Below are positions 1 to 11,644 of a stretch of 64,000 nucleotides of DNA, in pieces. Origin of the DNA: Dactylonectria macrodidyma (taxonomy: Eukaryota > Ascomycota > Sordariomycetes > Hypocreales > Nectriaceae); the NCBI GenBank assembly GCA_020744425.1, contig JAGMUV010000031.1, positions 62,001 to 126,000 on the forward strand, read 5' to 3'. A program made the translations under genes and the position numbers. A model generated the notes under the pieces. That model made no database searches. It was not told where the DNA came from and saw only the letters and a list, made by a program, of their open reading frames with translations. Within the stretch, counting starts at the first letter, position 1. Each line of letters begins with the position of its first letter.

Positions 1-1270
1 CCGGCCACAGTTGCTTCCACACCATCGCCGGCAGGCCATCTTCTCCGGGTGCTTTCCACGCCTTGGCTGCCATGACCTTTTCCTTGTCAGCCGGGGGATT
101 TTGTCGCCGACCAGTCGCCACCAGGTTTAAGGTATTTGGCCGCCTGCCAGATGTTGGTCCCATCTGCGAGGAAGTCCTCCCAGTGGGCCCTCTTCTGTCT
201 TCTGATGGTGTCGTGGTACTCTTTGCCTGCTACCCTCGCTCTGCTTTCTAGGCTGTCCTGCCTATGGCCTGCGCGGCGCTGTGCCCTCGCCAGGTTCCTC
301 CAGTACGTGTAGGCTTTCCGGAGTCGGGTGAGGTCTGTTGTCCACCATCTCTTTGCGTATGGTGATGGCTTCGCCCGAGGAACCAGTGCGTGGATTGCAC
401 TGAGGACTGCCTCCATCAACCTGTCCGTCTGTGCCTGAACTCCGCCATCCCACGGAAGTGGTGCTAGTTGGTCCTTCACCCTCTCCTTGATCGCATTCCA
501 CGGTGCGTTCTTGAAGAGAAGCCCAGGACCAGCTGTCCTCTCCGGCGTTGCGAGGTCAAACTCTGTCCGGATTGCCCTGTGGTCCGACCCGTGTTCGGTC
601 TGGTGTATGTCGCAGTGGACCATCTCCTCAGCCAGTTCAGACGACGCAAGCATCAGGTCGATCGTGCTCTCCGCACCACTCCTCTCCCAGGTTTTCGTTC
701 CCCTGGGAAAGAGACTGAGGAGGCCATGCTCGTCCATGAGGTCGATGATTGGATCTGCCTCCCCTTGGCGTCTGCCGTCACCTCGTCACCTCCCCATAGT
801 TGGTCGTGGCGGTTGAAGTCGCCTGCCAAGATCACGTCCGTTCTTTTCCCTGTGTTGTTGCGGAAACCCGTCATCGCCCTGCGCAGTTGCACCGTTGCCG
901 TGCGTTGAGCATTCTCATTATTCCCTTCCACATACACCGATACCACCAGGACGTCCCTGTCGGGCAGTCGTATTATTGCTCCCGTCAGGTCGGCTGACGG
1001 TATCGGCACCTGCTCCGCCTCTAGATCCCTGCGGATCCAGACCATGCTGCGGATCGGCCATCGCATCTCGTGTTTCTTCGTCGGTATCAATCTCGTCCAG
1101 TTTCTGTGGTTGTTCGGTGTTGTCACCACCTTACCGTCCATGTTCAATGCGTATGGTTCGGCTACTGCCAGTACCGCGTAGTCCCACAAATCTCCGTCGT
1201 TCATCATGCTCAATTGCACCGCATCCCTCTTCCCCACGTTAAGCTGGAGGATCTGGAGGTTAGTGCACAT
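1..1270 (-). pseudogene. LINE ORF2, endonuclease part, frameshifted
   Basis: This would be the nicking endonuclease and reverse transcriptase of the LINE. The start chosen is the ATG at 1270, which overlaps the ORF1 stop by 11 bp; the protein then begins MCTNLQILQLNVGKR, typical of the apurinic-type endonuclease domain (EEP fold). The motif AGDFNRHD is visible near residue 160. A frame change near 755-770 moves reading from one frame to another: the second frame carries IDLM, then the SDHRAI motif that ends the endonuclease domain, then the Arg-rich linker that precedes the reverse transcriptase. The coding text on both sides matches one protein, so this is a one-base indel in a once intact ORF2 or a sequence error. 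The reverse transcriptase is outside the window. Confidence 0.8.
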
Positions 1271-2585
1271 TGCCGTCATGTAGTTGTCGTACTCGGCAGT
1301 TGCGACTGAGCGATTCGTGTGGTCCTCTGCAGAGAACGCACTTCGGCTCGATCGCCTGGCACTGTGTGTGGCGGTGTCCCGTTTCCGCACATTTGCCGCA
1401 TCGCTGGGGTCTGTTGCAGGTGAAGGCTTTGTGACCAAGCTCCCAGCAGTTGTAGCATTGGACTGGGCCTTGGCGTCGCTCGAAAACGTTGGTGCTGGCC
1501 GACTCCCCAGCGAGGTGAAAGTATCTCTCTTCCAGCAAGCGTTGCGCATCGCTCACCTTCGTAACGTAGATCACCATCGAGCCGTAGGATTTCCCATTCT
1601 CCTTGTCGCTGAGCCACTGCATCTTGGCAATCGTCACTCCGTTCTCCTTTCCCAGCGCCTCCGCTGTGCCTGGCAGCACGTTGCCAGCTGAGTCCAGGAC
1701 CGCTGCCCTGTTTGCGCCGTCAACTTTGACCGGATACAGTTGGTCCCTGAGGACTCTTGCGCCCTTGACTGCTGTCTTCTCTGCCGCTTCCTTGACGAGC
1801 TTCATCTCCGACTCGTCTCGGCAGATCACCTTAATCCGGTCTGCGTTCTTTGCGTTCCTCACTACCGCTGCACACCTCCAGTCCTGTCGGCCCTCCTTCT
1901 TTCGCATCTCCTCCTCAATGGCCTGTCGAATTCCTCCCACTTGCGCTTTGCCCTTCTCCTCCTCGTTGACACGCGATGTGTCGATAGTGCAGAAGAGAGT
2001 ATCGGTAAGCGTGGACGGTGTTGTTTGTATCGACGAGAGCGTTTGAACGTTGCTTGGCTGGCTTGACTGCGGGGTACAGGCTGCGTCTGCATACGATGGG
2101 TGCGGGCTCGTCTGGGCGCTGTTGGCCTGAATACTTCTGGCCATCGCGTCAAGTTGCTCTCGCAACTGCTTTGTTTCTTCTGCCGCTTGTTCCCTCACCT
2201 GCCTGAGCTGTTCAATCAGCTGCTCGCGCATCTGCTTCATCTCACGTGCTGTCTCTTCCTGCATGCTTCTAGTTTCCTCGGCCTTTTTCCGGACGTCAGC
2301 CGCCTCGGCCCTGACCGTTCGTATCTCCTGCTGGAGTTGTCGGATCATCTCCAGCTGCTCGCTAATCACCTTTGTCGCTTTCTGCTGGTTCTCCACCAAA
2401 GCATCCCAGAGTCTCTCCAGCATCTGTTTCTGCTTGGTCATGAGATGGCTCGACGTTTCCTGGAGCATCGTCTGGAGCGTCGTCTGGAGCATCATCTGCA
2501 TCAGCGATGAATCGCTGCCGGCCGCGCCATCCATGGCCTGCAATCCCTCGTCCGCATTGTCCCAGTCGTTGTCGCCTGCTGCCAC
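1260..2585 (-). CDS. LINE ORF1, gag-like nucleic-acid-binding protein
   Basis: The 441-residue protein has a long coiled-coil region rich in Gln, Glu and Arg (about residues 30-150) and ends in CCHC-type zinc knuckles: CYNCWELGHKAFTC, CGKCAETGHRHTQC and a third Cys-rich unit CVLCRGPHESLSRNC. This is the layout of ORF1 in Tad/I-clade LINEs, where the protein coats the element RNA. The DNA for the start of the coiled coil contains a short tandem repeat giving TLQTMLQ-like units near 2460-2500. The frame is intact. The start at 2585 is the first ATG of the open frame. Its stop overlaps the ORF2 start by 11 bp. Confidence 0.85.
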   Translation of the reverse strand: MAAGDNDWDNADEGLQAMDGAAGSDSSLMQMMLQTTLQTMLQETSSHLMTKQKQMLERLWDALVENQQKATKVISEQLEMIRQLQQEIRTVRAEAADVRKKAEETRSMQEETAREMKQMREQLIEQLRQVREQAAEETKQLREQLDAMARSIQANSAQTSPHPSYADAACTPQSSQPSNVQTLSSIQTTPSTLTDTLFCTIDTSRVNEEEKGKAQVGGIRQAIEEEMRKKEGRQDWRCAAVVRNAKNADRIKVICRDESEMKLVKEAAEKTAVKGARVLRDQLYPVKVDGANRAAVLDSAGNVLPGTAEALGKENGVTIAKMQWLSDKENGKSYGSMVIYVTKVSDAQRLLEERYFHLAGESASTNVFERRQGPVQCYNCWELGHKAFTCNRPQRCGKCAETGHRHTQCQAIEPKCVLCRGPHESLSRNCRVRQLHDGNVH

Positions 2586-2830
2586 TTGCCTTGTGCTGGC
2601 ATTCTTCGATGTTCCGGCCTGGCTTGAGGCTACTTGCCAAAATTTTTGGGCTTTCGCGGTTGGGTACGGGATTCAGCGGCTTAGCGCCACAACAGGGCCA
2701 AATCACGTCCGTGCCCTCAGCAACTTCCAATATTACCCCCTCTCCACGGCCATCTGGCATGATCGACCTACTGCAATTCCTACGCAATTGAGCGTCTCCA
2801 ACTTACAAAATGACCTGGAACCTGCTTGAA

Positions 2831-3132
2831 GCCATCGAGGCCAGGCCTCCGGGCCCGTCAGTTTGCGAGAGGAGCCCTGGCCGCGAACTACTGGCCCGGC
2901 TAGAGGCGGTATTCACAGCTCACGAGGAGGATGGAGATGGGAGATGATGGATGAATTGATTAAGAACCCTACAGATACCGCAGGTACCTCTTCACTTCTT
3001 CCTCTTCTGTGCAGTTAGACGGGCCTTTCTATTCGCTCTGAGGAGCTTACAGAGCTGATCAAGTGAGTAACCCATCTACTGCTACTGCAGGTTTACAGCA
3101 TACATCGCTGCCTCCTCGCTTATACGCCGCGC
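2831..3132. other. Spacer between LINE and Crypton
   Basis: About 300 bp with no open frame that looks coding. I see no terminal repeat that would fix the edge of either neighbouring element. Confidence 0.5.
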
Positions 3133-5208
3133 CTATGCCATACGCCGAATCTCCTTGACAATCTCAAGCCGTAGGGAGTACCACTGCACCTCGCTCTGCT
3201 GGCCCGCCCGCCACCGGCTTCCCCAGCGGCTATCAAGGGTAGCAATAGCCAGTTGGCCTCGGAGCCCAACCGTCCACTCTCTCCACAAGTCCCTGACTGT
3301 CCTAACCTCCCGGTACATCCGATGCCGTGGCGGCAAATCTAGCCCTGGGGTCACCGAGCGGCCGTTGCTGCTACTGCTTGAGCAAGCTGATGTGTCTTCC
3401 GCCAGCGCCGCCGCTGGTGCTGGTTGTAGCTGTAGGAGACCAGGCGTGGCGGCTGTCTTGAGCTGAAAGGTGAGGCCAGTTGAGAAGAGCGACTGGAGCT
3501 GCGAGGCCTGCTCCCTGATGCCCTGAAGCTCGGCTTGTAGGTCGGCCCTGAGGTTAGTGATCCTCGTGTCGTTACGGGCATCTACGGACTGAAGGTAGTC
3601 CGCCAGAGCTGGGACGGCCTGGGCTATGAGCGCCAGCTGGCTCGGCTTCTCGCCCTCGTCTTGCACAAGGGCTGATACCTCTTGTGCGAACTGCGTGTAG
3701 GCCTCGTGCTGAAAGACCGGGTGGTTCCAAACCGAGCTATCTGGGAACTGCTTGATCAGGAAGACTGAGTCTTGCAGGATGACCTCGCGGAGGTAGGAGA
3801 GCAGGTTCGTAAGCCCCATTGCCGCAAGGTCGTTAATCTGATCAGGGGCAGGGCCGAACCGGCCCTTCCAACGGCCGAGGTCTGGCCAGATTAGAGAGAG
3901 AAGCGTCTCCGGCGGCGTGATGCTAGCACAGCGTATCTCGAAGCACCCCTTCTGCGGCAGATGCCCGGCCATGGTGCGCATGAACTTGCGAGGCAGGGAG
4001 TTCAGGTAGCAGCCGATCATCTGCTCCTGGTTCCAGCGGCCTGCCCGGCGGATCTGGTCCTCGCTGATCCCCTTCAGCTCGGCTGTCTTGGCCCCCGAGC
4101 TCCGGCCAGCGTGCGTCTTCTTCCTCGAGGCGATGCTTGCATACGTAAACGCCTTGACGACCCAGTCCCGCTGCGAGTTGTACGAGAGGGCTGCCGTATG
4201 GTCGCGCCCGCTCCTGCTCCCTCTGATCAGCCGCGTATCGTACCACGCAGACCTCCAGCTGAGGTCTGGAAACGGCTCGTCGGCGGCTATATCCCACCGG
4301 TAGAGGAGGTAGAACGCAAGGCCTCCCAGCATACAGATAAGCGGGTTCTTATTCCGGAGGGTCCCGGCTGTCTCAAGGCGGCCATGCTGGTTCTGCTTCC
4401 CTGCCCGTGTTGTAAAGATCAGGGGCATGCAGCGGGTCGGGCCCTCCCCCTCGAACTCGAAGGTAAAGAGGTCCGAGATCTCGGCCGCGCGGCGGTCGCC
4501 CCCCCCGGGTCAGCATATAGTGCCCGAGCAGCAGATCCACGAGAGTCCGCAAGTGGCACTCGGGAGCCGTGCTGCTATGGGCCCACAGCTCGTGGCAGAC
4601 GTGTTCGAATTCCTGCTCCGTGTACCCATCGAGGAGGGTATCACGGCCCTTGTCGGCATAGCTAGCCTTGTCTTGCTGAGCATCCCGGCGCTGGAGGGAC
4701 TTGAGATACTCCCGAAAGTTGTCCTCCCGTGGCGAGGGGTGGGCATTCATTCCAAGCGCTTTCTGGGTACGATATAGGTCGGTAATGGCAGTCGTATAGC
4801 TGCGGACTGATCGCCAGGCAAGCCGCGTAGCCTGCAGTGGAGTATCCTCAGCCGCCTTGAGGCTCTTGGCCCTCAGCGGCCGGTCCGCGGCCTCCTCAGT
4901 AAGGAGAGGAGACGCTTTTCTTCTGTGACGGTATCCGCATCCTGATACTGCTTGCGCTCGCAGAAGTCCCTAAACTCCCTCTGCTTTGGTTCGCACGCAG
5001 CTAGCGTATTCTTCGGTCTGGCTTCCTGGATCATCGAGAGGATATTCTGTGCGTTGGCGCGGAGCTCGGCGTTGTTGCACGCGTTGAGCCCGATGCGCCT
5101 GTGGTGGCGGTGGGTGCCAGCGGCGGCTGCTGCGCTGGTCCTGACCGTAATAGAGTCAGCCACAGCCGCCACAGTTGTCTTTTTCTTCTTCCAAGCTTGT
5201 TTTCCCAT
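3133..5208 (-). pseudogene. Crypton-type tyrosine recombinase, two frameshifts
   Basis: Three consecutive minus-strand frames make one protein of roughly 690 residues. The first (from the ATG at 5208) is a basic N-terminus with an ALA-rich stretch; the second continues with DLYRTQKALG and a helical core-binding region; the third carries the recombinase fold, with the box HTAALSYNSQ, the later AGRWNQEQMIGCY segment resembling the Ndc10/Crypton catalytic end, and a C-terminal GCR1_C-type DNA-binding domain (RDLWREWTVGLRGQLAI to the end). That combination is characteristic of fungal Cryptons, which integrate as circles through a tyrosine recombinase. Reading changes frame near 4895-4905 and again at a C-rich run near 4500. 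I could not find the short direct repeats that should bound the element. A fungal GCR1_C regulator is a less likely alternative. Confidence 0.75.
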
Positions 5209-5951
5209 AATTAATAGTTAAATATAAATCTTTAGGAAAGAAAAAGGCCAATTTTTAAAAAGAAAAGAGGTCTAAAAGAAGGGCCAGAGACAGGCCTGGG
5301 GTCTGCAGGAATATATCATTGATTTAGGGAGGGTAGGGGAGCGCCAGCGCCAGATCAGCAGGATCGAGGCTCGGAGGCGTTGGATAGCGCTGGAGGCCCC
5401 TGCAGCTCCCTGGAGTTGTAGGGGCCGATCAGCAAGCCCTTGTGGATATACGCGAATTTCTACGGCCTTTTGAGGGGGCTGCATGTGGATATACTGGAAT
5501 GCCATTGGCCGCGGGCGGCGATTGGCGGGGGACGCCTCAGATCAGCCGGTGGTGGTGGCCGTCACCCGCGATCAGCGACGGCTCAGCGGCGCCACGGATA
5601 CCGGTAGTAAAAAGTCCTGTAAATTGGGATCTTCATAATGCCTCATACATGGGGAGAGACCTCGTATTACTCGTATTACATGGTACTTGCACTATATTTG
5701 ATATCATATTTATACGATATTTTAACGAGCTTGCACTGTGTTCCACGGTTTCCGGTATTGCTTGCACTGCACGGTATAAAAATACCGTGCAGGCAATACG
5801 ATATTGAATATGATGTCGTCTTATTTACGGCCACACTATTTACTTCACTGCTTCCCAGCCTCATTGTACCGGTAGCATGTAATGGAATGTTGCTTCTCAA
5901 CAGGTGCTGTCGTACACAAGGCTGATCTGTAATCCATCGACTGCCTAAGTC
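5209..5951. other. AT-rich intergenic stretch with nested inverted repeats
   Basis: No convincing gene. From about 5695 to 5825 the DNA is AT-rich and arranged as inverted repeats: arms near 5700-5725 and 5800-5825 resemble each other in reverse complement, and the perfect hairpin at 5767-5792 sits between them. It could be a short MITE or decayed transposon end. Confidence 0.5.
5767..5792. repeat. Perfect hairpin, 11-bp arms, 4-nt loop
   Basis: CTGCACGGTAT is followed by AAAA and then its exact reverse complement. A further TATTGC/GCAATA pair extends the stem outside a small bulge. Confidence 0.8.
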
Positions 5952-8914
5952 CTACAAGCTAGGGCCTATCCAGTTACAAAGGCTCATTATAGATTGTTCT
6001 ACATCGAGGTCGAGGCCAAAAAGCCTGTTTGGAGCCACGGTCCCGGAATCTGCTCCATCCACGTCTAGACCAGTAATCATCGCGCCAGTACGCATTCCCA
6101 ATCTTCCATCCTCGGGCGTTCCCACTTGAAACATATTAGAGCCCATGCCTTCCTCGGTAATGACAGCCTCCAAGTTGAAGTCTGGCATGGCCCAGTCGGG
6201 AATCTCGGCGCATGGTGCATCAGGCCGTTCCGCCCACCACGTGGAACCGTCTATGTTAGGCTTCTCCTTTGCCCCTCCGGGAGGCAACGTATTGCAGTCA
6301 CTGCCCCGAGAAAACATGCTGTCTCGCCGACCGGTCCCGCGGAAATTTCGAGGCGCATCAGCGTGCCCACTTGTCCCCCCCGTGGATTGAGCAATTTCAA
6401 TGGTATCTGACTGGGATGTAACCTGCTGCCTGTGGTCCAATCGGGCCTCTTGCTCAAGGTCTTGGGCATTTTTCTGACATCTATTGGCAGACACAGTCTC
6501 CACAAGAAGCCTCTGGGCGAGAGAAGCGAGCCTAGAGACATGTCGAATCATTTTGCCCGAGACCCAGTTGCTGTGGCAGTACAAATTTAAGGAGCGAGTT
6601 GCTGCCAACGGTACGCTCCAGTATCTTTTCTTGAGGCTTGGGTCTCTCATGATGATCGCAATCATGACCATAGTGGTGCTAGTAAGACAGTGGCTGAAGG
6701 GGAAGGTATTCTTGACGCCCTTGTGTTGGATGATCTCGTGTGCGGCTAGAATCCTGGCAGCTAGGCTCGCACATATCGTTAATGACTCAAGCTCATCATC
6801 TTCTGAACACCCAGACGGTTTTGCGCTCGAATAAAAGGGCCGTCGTATTATTACCCGCAGAAATGTTGTGCGCTAAACAGCTTGTTAGCACCAGAGCGAC
6901 CCCCAATTCGCGCTGGGTTGCTTACGATGAACAGCAGCATCGTTTGCTTGACTTGCCACGTGGGTCTGGTCCTGAATTGGGCGTCAGGTGGCAGATCGGG
7001 GTTATATGAGAGCGAGTCTGGTAAAGCCTCTAGCAAGTTGCATAAGGCTGTGTCTGCGTATTCGATCATGACGGTGGAAGTCTGGACCGACACTTTGACA
7101 CTGTATAAGACCTCCCATACCTTTCCCACGACTCGAGAGAGTCGCACGATTGCTATGAAGTATGACAGCGGAGTGATCGAGGTTGTTGATATCTCCAACG
7201 AAATCTCTTCACTTAGCCCTGAAGTCGTCCCGGGGTGCGACTGGTACCGGCTCATCCATTCATTTCCAAGCTGCAAGGGAAACCCAGTATCAGTGTTGTT
7301 GTCTTGGATGACGTAAGGCCGACCCGATTCGATGGCAAGACGGCGGTCCATCACGTAGATGGCCCACCATGTCCGACAGAACATTTGACTTTGGAACACC
7401 GGCATTTTATCGTAGGTGCTCTGTCGATGCAAGCCGATAATATGGGCGTTGGAGATGCTGAGAGCGAGGAGCCGTGCCGCACGCTCGGTGGAGTCAAGCC
7501 GGAACAGGTACAACACCTAAGAATGTCAGCTTCTCTCCCTTACATGATACATGGTGACAAAGTCATAACAATGCACTAACCCTCATAACTAGGACTTGCA
7601 AAGTCAATAGCGACTTGTAGGTCGTGTTGCTCATCTTGATCGTGTCCTGCAAGAGGCTGATGCCAACTCTATAGAAAGACCAGCCAGCTGAATGGACTCC
7701 ATTCGCATCCGTCATTCTCCTAGACGCACTGCAGCGCCCCAAAGCGAGACAGAAACATAAGAGTGCCACAGACATTTGCTTATATTCTCGTTCTGCCGCG
7801 CTTGCAAGTGACCATAATACCGAGTATTCCCATACTTCGTTAAACGTCTCCCAAATTGTTGGAGGATGGAGTATAGGGTATAGGATGTGGATGTCGTCGA
7901 AGAAAATTTGCAGGTGGTGCCTCCATTCGGCTTCATCAGCAACAACGCCGTACTGATCTAGGACAGTCTCCAACCAAGCGCGTACTTTGCGCGTCGTCCT
8001 ACCTCCTGGAGCATTCGTGGATTGCGGAGGAGTTGTGGAAGAAAAGTTCGAGTCGAGGTTGACGTTGGTGCCACTTGCAGAGTCTACGCCCTCGTCGATA
8101 TGCTTGAAGTTGGTTCCCATGGAAATCTCGCCAGCAAATGTCTGGCCGCCGCATTCCAATACATCCTGGAGCTCCATTGCGATGGGAGTCGACTGATCTT
8201 CAACCGTAACTGGGTGGCCTTGATTTTTGCCTACGATGAAGTCTTGGTTGGCTTGTGGCATTGTCCTTAGTTGGCGCTCGACTTCAGCTAGGCGGGTTAG
8301 CACCTCAAGGCTGGAGATGTTGCTTTGTGTTTCAATTGTGTTAGCATCCAATATTGGCCTGTGAGATGAGCAAGACTATTTTACCTGGTACTCGAGTTCA
8401 TACCAGATCCCTGACCGCTCGAACTAAAGGGTTGGGCTCGTTCATCATCCCCAAACTTGGTAGCTCTCGGGATCGATACACAAGGGCGGTTTTTTGCGAC
8501 ACACTGAGCGCATGGCTCCCCACCTTCACACTGCGAACCGTCAGTGGCGAATTGAAGGCGTCCCCCGTCTTTCAAACTCACTTTTATCTTTCGTTGCTGA
8601 CACAATGTACTAATGAGGACAAAAGATTAGCACCCTGTAAGGAGCTGGCGCCACTGGTGTGGGGCTTCGTACCATGCTCGAGAGATATACTTGGCTCTCT
8701 TCATCTTCTTCACAGCCCGCTGTGATGCTGCGGGGTTTCCAGGCTTGTCTTCACTCCTTTCGTGGTGGCTCCTTTTGCGAATGGTTCCTTCGGCAGCCTC
8801 GGTAGCCTCGGCTGCCGCCGTGGATGTCTGTTCCTCACTTCGCTCGTCATCGTTCACCGAAGGAGTCTTTGAAGACCCCGCGATTTGCGGTGAGTTTTCG
8901 GCTGTCATCTTCAA
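5952..8914 (-). CDS. Zn(II)2Cys6 transcription factor (TF1)
   Basis: This is a fungal zinc binuclear cluster regulator with a fungal_trans middle domain. The zinc finger is split by introns: exon 1 ends ...KRAKYISRA, an intron of 63 bp (8610-8672) follows, a short exon supplies C-x2-C and QQRKIK, a 51 bp intron (8531-8581) follows, and the next exon starts C-EGGEP-C-x2-C-x6-C. The full spacing fits the family. Further introns lie near 8350-8380 (an unusually short junction that I could not settle), near 7515-7600, and at 6873-6925, where the branch-site-like GCTAAC is visible. The middle region has the family's LFRLDSTERAARLLALSISNAHIIGLHRQ-like segment (near 7500-7420) and WWAIYVMDRRLAIESGRP. 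The C-terminal part has no motif I recognise. It lies at the left edge of the metabolic genes and is transcribed away from them, so it could control the cluster. Confidence 0.85.
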
Positions 8915-10061
8915 AGCACACTGGCTCTTTTCGTAGCGAGTTTTCTAAGGAGGGAGATTGAGGAAAGTGAAGAGTTGGAGTGGGGATGAAAAGCACGAGC
9001 AGGACTGATGGAACGGCTTAGCGCCGACTTTCTGTGAAAGCCGGTGCTTTGAACCAATCCAGATCTATCTGGGCGATCTGGAAGGCGCTCAGGCCCAAGT
9101 AAATCTGTACAATGAGACCGGTTCCCCGAAATCATCATTTTAGTGGAGGTCCAATTCTGTCCATTTTCCGCCCCTGGGTCTAGCAAAGGAGAATGTGCAC
9201 TCCGCAAATGCGCGTGCACTCTTATATCCATTGGAGAATAGCTCCTCCATTAACTGTACAGCTACTGGCGGCTATCTAGGGTTTGATATGGTGGCTCATT
9301 GGTAGCGTCTTGGTTCTTAGTGCTTTGGGGCGGTCCGGAGATTTCTGCCTGATACGGTGCCGAACGGGTGATGACGGACGACGGATCTCGGACAACGGTC
9401 AACCCGGTCATCTACGGAAGGCCGCCTACGCGTGTAGGAGTGGAGGCGCGCCTAGGCGTGTGCCTATGGGGCCCCCTCCGGCCTGGGCAGTTTGACACGT
9501 GACTCGGCCCCTCACGCCCTCCCAGCTGATCTCAGCCAAATAATTAGGTTTCGGCCCCTTCAACGGAATCACACCTGAGGTTGCAGTGCCGATCGTGGGG
9601 GTGGCTACAGACATTGCGGAGAAACCTATTTTCTCCTTGCCCCGCAGAGTCACTCTTCCCCGAGATGTGTGCAAGGGACCTACCGAGGAGACCATCTACA
9701 GGAGAACCCTTGGAGGCCCGTGTCGAGAAAGAAGGCCAGACTCGCTGCCGATCAGAAGTTACCGACGATACACGGTGTCGTCGTGCCTCCGATGAGTTGA
9801 GGAGAGTGGCTGGGTTGCCCGAGGATGCCTGCCGCACCCTCACCTACGAGGAATCATCATCAACAGTCTGATACGAGCAAACCTTGGTGGCATAAAACAA
9901 GGCTTCGACCCAGTCTGGACATGATATTGCATGCTACTTTATGCATTCAATTATATCGAAACTCATACGTTTGAAAAGATCAAGTCGCAAAATCTCTTGC
10001 GTGTCCCTGTCGTCGCGTCACAAACAGGTCCTTCAAAAGTTATCGCAAACTTCAGACCAGT
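8915..10061. other. Divergent intergenic region between TF1 and the FAD oxidase
   Basis: The shared upstream region of two divergent genes. It contains one copy of the inverted repeat described at 9251-9424. The open frames here have no recognisable domain. Confidence 0.6.
9251..9424 (+). repeat. Left copy of a 174-182 bp inverted repeat
   Basis: Begins TAACTGTACAGCTACTGG and ends near GGAAGGCCG. The reverse complement recurs at 49533-49714 with only a few mismatches and one extra GACGGAC-like unit. In both places the TAACTGTACAG end faces the 5' end of a gene (TF1 here, the FAD monooxygenase there). Confidence 0.9.
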
Positions 10062-11644
10062 ATGGCGAAGTTGGCATTGGCAAATGTGCATGCGAGCTTT
10101 CGCGGGTGTAAGTCACTGAATATGCCGTGGCATATTCAAGGCTATAGTCGGTCCAGGGTTAACAAATCACACCCTTAGTTATCTCTACTCCCCAAGATGC
10201 AGCCTATGGCCGTCTCATCGAACGCTGGTCCACAAATGAACAGAATGAGCCCCAACTTATTTTCGAGCCCGTTTGCGAGGAAGACATATCCCTCGCAATC
10301 AAGCACGCCGTCTCGAATGACATTGAGGTTGCTGTAGTCTGTGGTGGCCACTCTTTCTTGGCCGCATCTAGTTCCAAGGGAGGTGTTCACATTGACCTTC
10401 GACGCATGAGAGGCACATGGGTTGAGAACAAGCACTTTGGCGCCGACGGAGTCATGGTCATTGAGGGAGGCGCGTCTGTTGGGGACGTGGCCGAAGCCTG
10501 TGCCGCACGAGGCACCTGCACCACATTGCCAGCGGTTAAAGAACTTGGATACATGGGTTTCGCCTTGGGTGGTGGAGGAGGGTGGACACAGGGTCTTTTG
10601 GGGCATGCCATCGACCAATTCCTCGAAGCCCGCATTGTTCTAGCCTCTGGAGAGGTTATAACTGCCTCTGAAACGTCTTATCCGGATCTTTTCTGGGCTG
10701 TCAAGGGGGGCCGGATACGGTTTCGGGGTCGTGGCGAGTGTGAAGATCCGAGTTCGGGGCCTCCCAAACCAGATATTCTTTGGGATGATTGTGTACCCCC
10801 CATCGTCATTCCAGGCCTTGTTCGAGGCTAGCGAACGGTACATCGAGAGCCAAAAGGAAGACGACACGATAGCACTTGTCTACCAGAATGTTAGGCCAAC
10901 AGGAGGCAGCCAGGAGTCAATCATAGCAATGCCTTACTACCACGGCGATGACGAAGCTGAGGGTCGGCGACGATTCAAAGAGTTCCTTGATGTTCCACAT
11001 ATCGCCAACACAACTGGGCTGCAGTGGTATCCAAGATCCGCGGACGGCACTCCTGCCTCGGTATGGATGACCATGCGTCGATACTCGGACGGGACGCTCT
11101 TTACACGAATGTCGCCAAAAGTATGGCTCCCGGCAATCGACCGTATTCGACAATGGGTTGCCGGCGAAGAGAGCAGATACAAAGGGTCAAGCATGTTCAT
11201 GGGATTGTATGGCTGGTACAAGTCCTTTGAGAACACTGGTCTCCAGTTTGATAGTGCATGGCCGTTCCGTTTCCCTCCGAGTGATGGTGAAAAGTCCTGG
11301 CGGGACTGTGCGGTATATATCACGTAAGTATGAACTGAACTTCCTAATGGGCACTGTCATGGCTGAAAATCGCGTGCAACAGAACCGAGAAAACAGAGGA
11401 CGAGAGTGCAGCTATACAAACTGCCAGAGAGGTCGTGGAATTGATCCGGCAGAAGCATGACGAAGAGTTTGGGCCAACCAAAGTTTGGAGGGTCTATCCA
11501 AATGCAAGTTTGCTGCCAGGGACCACTGCTGAGTATATTTTCAAGGAGAATTACCCACGTCTACAGGATGTAAAGGCACGCTATGATCCAGAGAATGTCT
11601 TCCACAAGAAACATCCCATCGTTCCCAGGCCCGCGGCAGCATAA
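10062..11644 (+). pseudogene. Berberine-bridge-like FAD-linked oxidase, one frameshift
   Basis: The family oxidises alcohols, sugars or alkaloid-like substrates with covalently bound FAD, and such proteins are often secreted or tailor secondary metabolites. Exon 1 starts at the ATG at 10062; a 71 bp intron (10108-10178) joins it to the FAD_binding_4 domain, in which the FAD-linking GGHS motif and the glycine-rich segment ALGGGGGWTQG are clear. The Cys that often makes a second FAD link is not seen. A last intron starts at the GTAAGT after ...CAVYIT (near 11324), and the C-terminal BBE domain ends with YDPENVFH. No signal peptide is evident at this start. Reading breaks at a run of six G at 10705-10710: five G would keep AVKGAGYGFGVV in frame. 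Hence it is either a very recent pseudogene or carries a base-calling error. Both sides are otherwise free of damage. Confidence 0.85.

Larger units (their letters stand above)
1..2830 (-). mobile_element. Tad-type LINE (non-LTR retrotransposon), 5' part
   Basis: Two overlapping minus-strand frames have the order expected of a Tad-type LINE: a gag-like ORF1 with zinc knuckles, then an ORF2 that opens with an endonuclease domain. The reverse transcriptase half lies beyond the left edge. The right limit is a guess, because the 5' untranslated leader upstream of ORF1 has no visible boundary. Confidence 0.85.

Noticed and set aside
87..2829. Long plus-strand open frames across the LINE
   Set aside because: They are shadow frames of the minus-strand ORF1 and ORF2, which have clear domains.
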